From JAFGPJ01 sp964439135 (GTDB lineage: Bacteria > Planctomycetota > Phycisphaerae > Sedimentisphaerales > Anaerobacaceae): a DNA stretch of 16,659 nucleotides. Each line of letters opens with the position of its first letter. Positions within the stretch are counted from its first letter, which is position 1. The stretch spans positions 1 through 16,659 of the forward strand of contig CAYTNN010000090.1 in the NCBI GenBank assembly GCA_964439135.1, in the 5' to 3' direction. Below are positions 1 to 7,044 of the stretch, piece after piece. The position numbers and the translations under genes are program-made. Below the pieces are notes generated by a model. That model ran no database searches, was not told the origin of the DNA, and saw only the letters and a program-made list of their open reading frames with translations.

Positions 1-2
1 AC

Positions 3-2450
3 TGGTCCGGCATCATCATGAGGGGCGGGCCGAATATCGACACATTCGCATTGTACTATTACGGACCCGGCCAGCAAGTCGGCTTTAAGACTACCGGAAC
101 CGACCCGGAATGGATGGCCGTTCCTGCCGCCGGACTATTTGACGATGAGTGGCACCATGTGGCTGCGACATACGACGGGGCCAAAAAGATTATCTACCTG
201 GATGGCGAGCAAATAGGAACAATGGATTCTACAGGCTCGATTGAAACCGGCACCGGACGCCTGCTTCTGGGTGCGGGAAGAGATGTTATTCCGCCCACCC
301 ATCTTCTTGTCGGTTTGCTGGACGATGCGCGTATCTACGACGGGGCTTTGTTAGAAGTTGAGATTCAGTCAATAATGGAAGGCGGCGAGGGATATCCGTA
401 CGCTCTTGGCCCGAGTCCGGCCGATGGCGCACTCCATGTGGGCACATGGGTAACTCTTGACTGGGCGCCGGGAGATTTCACTGTCTCGCACGATGTGTAT
501 TTGGGCGAGAATTTCGAAGACGTCAATGAAGCCACGCGAGATTCGGAACTGTTCCGCGGCAATCAGGACTTGACGTTTTGTATTGCCGGCTTTCCCGGAT
601 ATGCTTATCCGGACGGTCTCGTGCCCGGCACAACTTACTACTGGCGAATCGACGAGGTCAATGAAGCCGAGCCGAACAGTCCATGGAAAGGCAAGGTCTG
701 GAACTTCACGATTCCTCCCAAGACTGCATACGAACCCATTCCGGCTGACGGTGCTGAATTCGTAGATTTGAATGTGCGGCTTGCATGGACGGCAGGTTTC
801 GGAGCAAAATTGAACTATATTGTCTTCGGTGAAGATTTCGATGAGGTAAGCAACGCTGAGGCGGGTGTTCCGAGCGGTCCTGCGAATTACTCCCCAGGGC
901 TGCTTCAATTGGCCAAGACTTATTACTGGCGTGTCGATGAGTTCGATGGTGTCACTATGTATAAAGGCGATGTCTGGAGCTTTACTACCGAGGGCGCCGT
1001 TACTGGCCCGAATCCGGCCAATGGTGCCGTGGACGTAAAACCGTCAGTGATTCTGAAATGGAATGCGGGAGCCGTCGCCGCTTCGCACGAGGTGTACTTC
1101 GGCACAGACGCGGACGCAGTCAAGAATGCCACGACAGCCTCGCCCGAGTACAAGGGGCCAAAGGCCCTCGGTGAAGAGAGTTATGACCCCGGCATACTTG
1201 CATTAAACACGACGTACTTCTGGCGCGTCGATGAAGTCAACGGCGTCAGTCCAGATAGCCCATGGGCGGGCACCCTCTGGAGCTTTACAACCGGTGATTA
1301 CTTCGTCGTCGACGATTTTGAGAGCTACGATGCCGGCGAAAACCAAATATGGTATGCATGGCACGATGGCCTTGGCTACGGCACGCCGGGTACTGCGGGT
1401 TACTATGCCGGCAACGGAACCGGCGCTGCGGTAGGCGATGAAATTACCCCTTCTTATACCGAGGAGTCTATCGTCAACGGCGGCGGAAAATCTATGCCGG
1501 TTGCATACGACAATAACAAGCAGGGTTATTCGAAGTATTCGGAAGTGGAGCATACGTTGACAGGCCGGCGAGACTGGACAGAAGAAGGCGTTACGGAATT
1601 ATCGCTGTGGTTCCGAGGCTACTCGGCGTCCGTCGGCAGTTTCGTCGAGGGCCCGACTGGTACTTACACGATGACTGCTTCCGGCTCGGATATCTGGGCG
1701 GTGAATGGCGTGGAAGCTGATGAATTCCACTTCGCCTACATGATGCTCACTGGCACCGGTACGGTTGTAGCAAAAGTCCAGAGCGTCGATAACACAAACG
1801 CCTGGGCAAAAGCAGGCGTGATGATCCGCGAGTCACTCGTTCCTGACTCGGCGCACGCGATGATGGTTGTGACAACTGGTTCGGGTGTGTCCTTCCAGCG
1901 GCGTCCCGGCATGGGCCAGACCAGCCTCGACACGACGACCGCTTCGATTACTGCACCGTACTGGGTGAAATTAGAGCGTAGCATTTCCGGCAACTTTACA
2001 GCGTATCATTCAGCTAATGGCTCGACGTGGGAGATGCAGGGCACAGAGAACATCCCAATGGGCGCAAATGTCTATATCGGTTTGGCGGTGACGAGCCACG
2101 ATGTTGCTTTGACATGTCAGGCCGTATTCTCGAATGTCACGACTACCGGTAGTGTCACCGGGCAGTGGGCGAGCCAGGATATCGGCATCCTCAGTAACGA
2201 TGCCGAGCCGCTGTATGTAGCTCTTTCAAATAGTGCCGGAGCGCCTGCGGTGGTAATTCATGACGATCCGGCCGCGTCACAGATCGACACCTGGACCGAG
2301 TGGGTGATTCCATTACAGGCGTTTGCCGATCAGGGCATAAATTTGGCAGACGTTGATAAGATGATAATTGGCCTGGGGACCAAGGGCAACGCGACAATCC
2401 CCGGCGGTTCGGGCAAGATATACTTTGACGATATTCGGCTTAATCGATAA
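3..2450 (+). CDS. Modular LamG / fibronectin-like surface protein, 5' end missing
   Basis: The frame is open to the left edge, so the ATG at 18 is internal and the true start lies outside the window. Numbering from that ATG, residues 1-125 are the end of a LamG/concanavalin-like jelly roll (WHHVAATYDG, then YLDGEQIG, then LLVGLLDDARIYDGAL). Three fibronectin-like repeats follow at about 134-235, 242-327 and 333-428; each opens with a PADGA/PANGA motif and closes with YYWR(I/V)DE...W.FTT. From about 430 to 810 is a beta-rich domain that opens with VVDDFESYDAG and ends with IYFDDIRLNR. It is interrupted at about 535-725 by a DUF1349-like module (NAWAKAGVMIRESL, VSFQRRPG, YIGLAVTSHD). No catalytic motif is visible. 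I infer a secreted carbohydrate-binding or adhesion protein of the kind common in Phycisphaerae. No PEP-CTERM or other sorting tail is seen at the C-terminus. The next gene downstream is an arabinofuranosidase. Confidence 0.85.
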   Translation, partial: WSGIIMRGGPNIDTFALYYYGPGQQVGFKTTGTDPEWMAVPAAGLFDDEWHHVAATYDGAKKIIYLDGEQIGTMDSTGSIETGTGRLLLGAGRDVIPPTHLLVGLLDDARIYDGALLEVEIQSIMEGGEGYPYALGPSPADGALHVGTWVTLDWAPGDFTVSHDVYLGENFEDVNEATRDSELFRGNQDLTFCIAGFPGYAYPDGLVPGTTYYWRIDEVNEAEPNSPWKGKVWNFTIPPKTAYEPIPADGAEFVDLNVRLAWTAGFGAKLNYIVFGEDFDEVSNAEAGVPSGPANYSPGLLQLAKTYYWRVDEFDGVTMYKGDVWSFTTEGAVTGPNPANGAVDVKPSVILKWNAGAVAASHEVYFGTDADAVKNATTASPEYKGPKALGEESYDPGILALNTTYFWRVDEVNGVSPDSPWAGTLWSFTTGDYFVVDDFESYDAGENQIWYAWHDGLGYGTPGTAGYYAGNGTGAAVGDEITPSYTEESIVNGGGKSMPVAYDNNKQGYSKYSEVEHTLTGRRDWTEEGVTELSLWFRGYSASVGSFVEGPTGTYTMTASGSDIWAVNGVEADEFHFAYMMLTGTGTVVAKVQSVDNTNAWAKAGVMIRESLVPDSAHAMMVVTTGSGVSFQRRPGMGQTSLDTTTASITAPYWVKLERSISGNFTAYHSANGSTWEMQGTENIPMGANVYIGLAVTSHDVALTCQAVFSNVTTTGSVTGQWASQDIGILSNDAEPLYVALSNSAGAPAVVIHDDPAASQIDTWTEWVIPLQAFADQGINLADVDKMIIGLGTKGNATIPGGSGKIYFDDIRLNR

Positions 2451-2503
2451 AAGAATTGCCGAATGAAAGCACCTTTTCCTGAAACGACATCAGGATAGAC
2501 ATG

Positions 2504-2546
2504 AAACCGGGGCTTATACCGTTCAAGCAGGTATAAGCCCCGTTTG
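2504..2546 (+). terminator. Strong hairpin terminator after the LamG gene
   Basis: A perfect 12-base inverted repeat (GGGGCTTATACC at 2509-2520, GGTATAAGCCCC at 2530-2541) encloses a 9-base loop. C2508-G2542 extends it by one pair. An AAA before and a TTT after the stem can extend it further with one bulged C. The 3' side continues as GTTTGTATT, so the U-tract is short and interrupted. It lies about 55 bases after the LamG stop codon and 155 before the next start, which suits an intrinsic terminator. The flanking A and T runs could let it work in both directions. Confidence 0.75.
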
Positions 2547-2616
2547 TATTGGTTGGCATTGAGGTTGTGAATTCATGCTCTGCTGTTATTGCCATGTTCC
2601 CCCTGCGGCGCCGTGG

Positions 2617-2644
2617 TTGCTCTTTCGGGAAATCCTGCTATTAT
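2617..2644 (+). promoter_or_regulatory. Possible sigma70-type promoter for the GH51 gene
   Basis: TTGCTC at 2617-2622 and TATTAT at 2639-2644 are separated by 16 bases, and lie after the LamG terminator and before the GH51 start. The -10 matches five of six consensus positions, the -35 only three. The predicted leader is about 48 bases. This is a weak call made mainly on position. Confidence 0.3.
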
Positions 2645-2698
2645 ATGATTAGAGTTGTAAAGCCAAATTAGAGATTATAATAGATTAAGGACAATAAG

Positions 2699-5098
2699 AT
2701 GAAAAGAGCACATCTTCCCGCATTGCTATTCGTTTGTATAGTCACAGTTCTATCTCCGGCGCAAAGCGTCAAGCTGACCATTGACCCGGACAGCATAGTC
2801 TCTGAAATTGATAATAAGATATACGGCCATTTCCTCGAACACATCTTCCATTCGGTCAACGGCGGCCTTTGGGGCGAGATGATCTGGAACCGAAGCTTCG
2901 AGCAAAATAAGCTGGGGCAATGGACCGTCCGCGGCGAGACAATCGCCCAGGAAGGTATGGGCACGAACGTGCGGCTGACATTCGGCGATACGGACTGGCG
3001 AGATTATGAGTACACACTCGAAGCCAAAAAAACCGGCGGCCAGGAAGGCTTCCTGATTTTGTTTCGGGTTAAGAATGAAGATGACTTTTATTGGTGCAAT
3101 CTCGGCGGATGGGGCAATGCCAGGCACGCGGTCGAGCGAGGTAATAAAAACCGTGGTCGCTGGGGTACTGTCGGCCCGGCAGCGCAGGGGAGAATCGAGC
3201 GGGACAAGTTGTACAAAATTCGGATACGCTGCGAAGGCCCGAAGTTCGATATCTGGCTCGACGGCGACAAAGTGATCGAATTCACTGACGGACGCAGCGC
3301 CCACCTGGCCGGATGTGTCGGCATCGGAACATGGGCGACCGAGGCCGTATTTAGAAACATCAAGGTCAAGTCACTCGACGGAGCGATTTTATATGAAGGA
3401 ATCCCCGAAAATCTTACAGGCAGGAATACCGCCAGCTTCTGGCAGACTTATGGCCAAGCTGAGGCATATCTTGATCGGACGGACCCGCTAAACAGTCGAG
3501 TCTGTCAGAAGATTACAACCGGCAACGAGGGAGGCGGATTGCAGCAGGAAAATCTTTGCATCCGTGCCGGCGAATCATATGAGGGATCTGTATGGCTCAA
3601 GGGCGAAGCGTCCGATGGGATGGTCGTTCGCCTGCTTGGCGACAACGGGCAGCAAACAGAAAAATCAATCGGCCGGCCTGCGCCGGACTGGCGGCAGTTC
3701 AGCTTCACACTTAAGCCGGATTGGTCGTGTGACAAAGCCTCGCTCAGCATCGGTGCGAAGGCCAAGAGCGAGGTCTGGATCGACCAGGTCAGTCTGATGC
3801 CGGGCACATGGAAAGAGAAGGGCGGCTTTCGCCCCGACCTGCTCAAAGCCGTCGCAGAGCTCAAGCCCCCCGTAATTCGATGGCCCGGCGGCTGCTTCGC
3901 TTCTTCGTACCAGTGGAAGACCGGCATCGGCCCGCAGCACAAACGCCTGCCTCACCCGCGCGAAATCTGGGACGACCTCGACGTCTATAGTTTCGGCACC
4001 GACGAATTTGTCAGGATGTGCCGGGCCGTCGGGGCCGAGCCTTTGATCGTTGTAAACATCGGCTCAAAAAGCTGGAATAACGACGCCGATACCCATGATT
4101 ACACGCAGGACATTCTCGACTGGATCGAATACTGCAACGGCCCGGCCAACTCCAGGTGGGGCAAGGTTAGAGCTGCGAACGGTAATCGTGAGCCGTATAA
4201 TGTTAAATTCTGGGAAATCGACAATGAGACATGGCACACTTCGGCTGTAGAATACGCCGAAGAAGTCCTCAGGCTTGCCCCGCTGATGAAGAAGGTCGAT
4301 CCGTCCATTAGGCTGCTCGCCTGCGGCAGCGGCGGCATGGGAAGGAACGATCGCAATGGCATGCCGTACAACCGCACAGTGATTGAGCGATGCGCCGCCG
4401 TGCTGGATTATATCAGCATACATCATTATGAGAACCCCGACCGATTCGCCGATGGGCCGCGCAATTACGAAGCATTCTTCCGCGAGCTTGGCGGGATCAT
4501 AAAATCTTCGAGCAATCCCGCACTGAAAATCTACGTTTCCGAGTGGAACGCCCAGAGCACCGACTGGCGCACAGGCCTTTATTGCGGCGGCCTGCTCAAC
4601 GCCTTTGAGCGATGCTCCGACATCCTGACAATGGCCGGCCCGGCACTGTTCCTTCGCCATGTCTCGGCCAGCTCGTGGGACAATGCCTTTATCAACTTCG
4701 ACCAATGCACTTGGTTTGCCGCTCCGAACTATGTGGTTATGAAATTATGGCGTGAAAATTATGCGCCTCTGCGTCTGCAGCTTACCGGCGACCCGGGACC
4801 GCTTAATGGTGTCGCAACAAAATCGAGTGACGGGACAAAGCTATATTACAAGGTAGTCAATCCCAGCGCCGAGCCGGTTCCGGTCGAGTTGATCGTCAAA
4901 GGCTCGCTGCCAATCGCCTCTGCCGGGATGAAACTGGTTACCGCCGATTCGTTGAATGCGCGCAATACGCTGGAGGAGCCTAATCGAATACGCCCTGTGC
5001 CGGCCAAAGTAAATGCCGACGGAAAGTCCCTTCGCTTTACGATGCCAGCATACTCGGCCGGTGTCGTATCCATCAGTCGAGAACCAGTGATTCGCTGA
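2699..5098 (+). CDS. Exported GH51-type alpha-L-arabinofuranosidase
   Basis: Probably removes terminal alpha-L-arabinofuranosyl groups from arabinoxylan, arabinan or pectin side chains outside the cytoplasm. Residues 1-23 look like a Sec signal peptide (MKR, hydrophobic core, PAQS). The GH51 fold begins with IYGHFLEHIFHSVNGGLW and resumes at RWPGG (394-398). Between lie about 300 extra residues: a jelly-roll module (about 68-225, with YEYTLEAKKTGGQEGFLI and WLDGDKVIEF) and a CBM4/9-like module (about 228-370). The predicted acid/base is E510 in WEIDNETW and the predicted nucleophile is E615 in YVSEWNA. Both match the NE and EWN signatures of the family. A C-terminal beta domain follows. The start is supported by AAGGA at 2687-2691, seven bases before the ATG. 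At 799 residues it is longer than plain GH51 enzymes (about 500) because of the insert. The exact substrate cannot be read from sequence. Confidence 0.9.
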   Translation: MKRAHLPALLFVCIVTVLSPAQSVKLTIDPDSIVSEIDNKIYGHFLEHIFHSVNGGLWGEMIWNRSFEQNKLGQWTVRGETIAQEGMGTNVRLTFGDTDWRDYEYTLEAKKTGGQEGFLILFRVKNEDDFYWCNLGGWGNARHAVERGNKNRGRWGTVGPAAQGRIERDKLYKIRIRCEGPKFDIWLDGDKVIEFTDGRSAHLAGCVGIGTWATEAVFRNIKVKSLDGAILYEGIPENLTGRNTASFWQTYGQAEAYLDRTDPLNSRVCQKITTGNEGGGLQQENLCIRAGESYEGSVWLKGEASDGMVVRLLGDNGQQTEKSIGRPAPDWRQFSFTLKPDWSCDKASLSIGAKAKSEVWIDQVSLMPGTWKEKGGFRPDLLKAVAELKPPVIRWPGGCFASSYQWKTGIGPQHKRLPHPREIWDDLDVYSFGTDEFVRMCRAVGAEPLIVVNIGSKSWNNDADTHDYTQDILDWIEYCNGPANSRWGKVRAANGNREPYNVKFWEIDNETWHTSAVEYAEEVLRLAPLMKKVDPSIRLLACGSGGMGRNDRNGMPYNRTVIERCAAVLDYISIHHYENPDRFADGPRNYEAFFRELGGIIKSSSNPALKIYVSEWNAQSTDWRTGLYCGGLLNAFERCSDILTMAGPALFLRHVSASSWDNAFINFDQCTWFAAPNYVVMKLWRENYAPLRLQLTGDPGPLNGVATKSSDGTKLYYKVVNPSAEPVPVELIVKGSLPIASAGMKLVTADSLNARNTLEEPNRIRPVPAKVNADGKSLRFTMPAYSAGVVSISREPVIR

Positions 5099-5120
5099 CC
5101 GTTCAGTAATAAACGGAAAG

Positions 5121-6800
5121 TTATTTGCTATCGCTGGTAACCAGAACGCTGACTGTGCTTTTGACGGCAGCCGTTTGTTTTACCAGTTCGATGCCCTTTC
5201 CCGTTCCCAGATTTCGGGAGTACTGCTTATCCGCCGGATTGTTCCAGTGCTCGTAAACGCCCTGACTTGCCATGCGGCTTACATTTCCTTCGTGGTCGGG
5301 GTCGTAGAAAGTTCCTGAAGGCGGTTTGTCGGCCAGCGCCGCCTCGATGAGATAATCGTTTGTACCGGATTGATGGGGGCCGTCATCCCATTCGGTCCAC
5401 AGGAAATCGAAGCCGACCGCATCTATTGCGACCGGGTCCTGCGAGGCGAACAAGCAAGAGCTCCAGTCGCCGTTAAAGGGCGGGCTGTTCCATTTTCTCG
5501 GTGCTCTTTCCTTGGCGTGCTTTCCGGCGTAGAGCCCGTCAATCAGGTAGAGCAATGTTTTGCCGCCAAATTGCTTGTGTCCCATCAAGTCGACCAGAGG
5601 CCTGTAATGACCCATTCCTGTAACGTGGTACGGAAGGTCATTGTGCATATCGTAATAATCGCTCAGCCGCGCCGGTTTCCTGGCCAGCGAACCGTAGTGA
5701 TTCTTCGCGCAAAGCGTGATGCCCGCCTGGTCGTTGTGACTTTTGAGATTCGCCAGGTTAATCAGGTATGTCGCCTCGGCGTAAGAGACGGGCACATAGT
5801 CTGTTTTCTTGCCTTCAGCGTCCGGCGTGCTCCAGTAGAACGGTACAGTTGACAGTTTTGCGCCGGTCCGCCCGAATTTGCCGAGGTACTCAAGGTAGCG
5901 GACATTCGGGAACTCCTCGTGGCACATATTGTAAAACTCGTTCGGGAAGTAGCAAAGCGTATCACCAACCGTGATGTCCACCTCGTTGACGCCGGCTTCG
6001 TTGACGAGCTGCCGCAGAAGGGCGATTATCATTTGCGGCGAGGTATTCATATAGTCGGCGTTTCTAAGATTGTAGTCGTCGATGCCTGCCACCGAATCTC
6101 CGCGCCAAACCTGAATGCAGCCGACATAGTTCACCTTGACGAGAATCTTTTCTCCCTTCTTATATCCGGATTTTCCTTTGCCGTTCGTTTGGTTGAAGTG
6201 CTCGAAAAGCCTGTTCCATGCGGCGGCATCGTTTTTTTCGCCGCTCAGAGCCATGATCGCCCGGCTTATCATCTTATCCACTACCGCCTGATCCGTATGA
6301 TTGCTTTGCCACCAGTGCCCGTCTCCGGGGCCGGCCCAGTCGGTAGCATCGGGATCGTGGACCCAGACAACGCGACCCGGGTGAATCCCTTTCGCATCAC
6401 CAATCGGGGCGTTTGCGGCCGGTTCATCGGCGAAAACCGTCTTTTCCGCCGTCATGCTTTGAGCGAACCATACAGAGCCGACGCTCACCGCGATTAGCAT
6501 GACACACAATACATAGCGCGACTGTGCCAGGCAGCGTTTTGCCTTGCGAAAAGCCGTAACCGAACCGATAGCGCCTGCGAGCCAGATTGCGAAACCCGAC
6601 GCCAACGGGAAGGCGGCACGCTGGCACGGATACGTCGCACGCGATGGCTTTGGTATCACGCGAATCAGAAACCACAGCAGCGCCAACAGGCCCCCGATAG
6701 GAAATATCCACTTTAGCCAGCGATATTTTCGTTGATGCTTAGGAGATTTACCTGCTTTTGGACAGACTGACGGTGCTTGTTCTTTTCGTAGCGATAGCAT
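5121..6800 (-). CDS. DUF362 family protein with an N-terminal membrane anchor
   Basis: A 559-residue protein. Three hydrophobic segments lie near the N-terminus (about 31-47, 64-84 and 96-113), with the motif VIPKPSRATYPCQRAAFP at 48-65 between the first two. That motif recurs in DUF362 proteins of this type. The rest (about 140-559) is a soluble DUF362-like domain with EKILVKVNYVG, the stretch around NLANLKSHNDQAG, CAKNHYGSL, and LFASQDPVAIDAVG near the end. No CxxCxxC iron-sulphur motif is present, unlike ferredoxin-fused members. The family's function is not established. The soluble domain probably faces outward, but topology is inferred. The start has GGGAAGG seven bases upstream and a very good promoter. 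It is convergent with the GH51 gene (22-base gap) and divergent from the next hydrolase gene, so it is its own transcription unit. Confidence 0.85.
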   Translation of the reverse strand: MLSLRKEQAPSVCPKAGKSPKHQRKYRWLKWIFPIGGLLALLWFLIRVIPKPSRATYPCQRAAFPLASGFAIWLAGAIGSVTAFRKAKRCLAQSRYVLCVMLIAVSVGSVWFAQSMTAEKTVFADEPAANAPIGDAKGIHPGRVVWVHDPDATDWAGPGDGHWWQSNHTDQAVVDKMISRAIMALSGEKNDAAAWNRLFEHFNQTNGKGKSGYKKGEKILVKVNYVGCIQVWRGDSVAGIDDYNLRNADYMNTSPQMIIALLRQLVNEAGVNEVDITVGDTLCYFPNEFYNMCHEEFPNVRYLEYLGKFGRTGAKLSTVPFYWSTPDAEGKKTDYVPVSYAEATYLINLANLKSHNDQAGITLCAKNHYGSLARKPARLSDYYDMHNDLPYHVTGMGHYRPLVDLMGHKQFGGKTLLYLIDGLYAGKHAKERAPRKWNSPPFNGDWSSCLFASQDPVAIDAVGFDFLWTEWDDGPHQSGTNDYLIEAALADKPPSGTFYDPDHEGNVSRMASQGVYEHWNNPADKQYSRNLGTGKGIELVKQTAAVKSTVSVLVTSDSK

Positions 6801-6856
6801 TTCCTGACCTTCCCAAGTTTAAGTTATTCAAAACAGTAGTTTTCCAAATCTGCCGT

Positions 6857-6885
6857 ATTATAGCATATCATCGGTATCCTGGCAA
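6857..6885 (-). promoter_or_regulatory. Strong sigma70-type promoter for the DUF362 gene
   Basis: Read on the minus strand, TTGCCA (6885-6880) is followed after exactly 17 bases by TATAAT (6862-6857). The three bases before the -10 are TGC, giving an extended -10. The -35 matches five of six positions and the -10 all six. Transcription would start near 6850, leaving a leader of about 50 bases that includes the GGGAAGG ribosome site. Confidence 0.7.
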
Positions 6886-7044
6886 TTTGTAGGAATGAAT
6901 ATTGAACGACCAATCCCGCAATTTAAGGCATTGACTCAGTTTCTGATTATTGATAGTCTGTTAGATATTGGTGGCGGGGTTCAAATGGCGACGCGATGGG
7001 ATAGGGTCAATTGTTCTTAAGGTTTATTAACAAGGAAAAAGGAA

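Noticed and set aside
369..908. 179-residue minus-strand frame inside the LamG gene
   Set aside because: It lies fully within a gene whose protein has clear domain repeats, has no ribosome site and shows no recognisable domain.
4064..4705. 213-residue minus-strand frame opposite the GH51 catalytic region
   Set aside because: The plus strand encodes the catalytic EWN and NE motifs; the antisense frame has no domain features.
5099..5116. CCGTT/AACGG inverted repeat between GH51 and DUF362
   Set aside because: A five-base stem without a T-run is too weak to call a terminator.
5919..6497. 192-residue plus-strand frame opposite the DUF362 gene
   Set aside because: The minus-strand DUF362 protein explains the sequence, with a strong promoter and ribosome site; the plus frame has neither.
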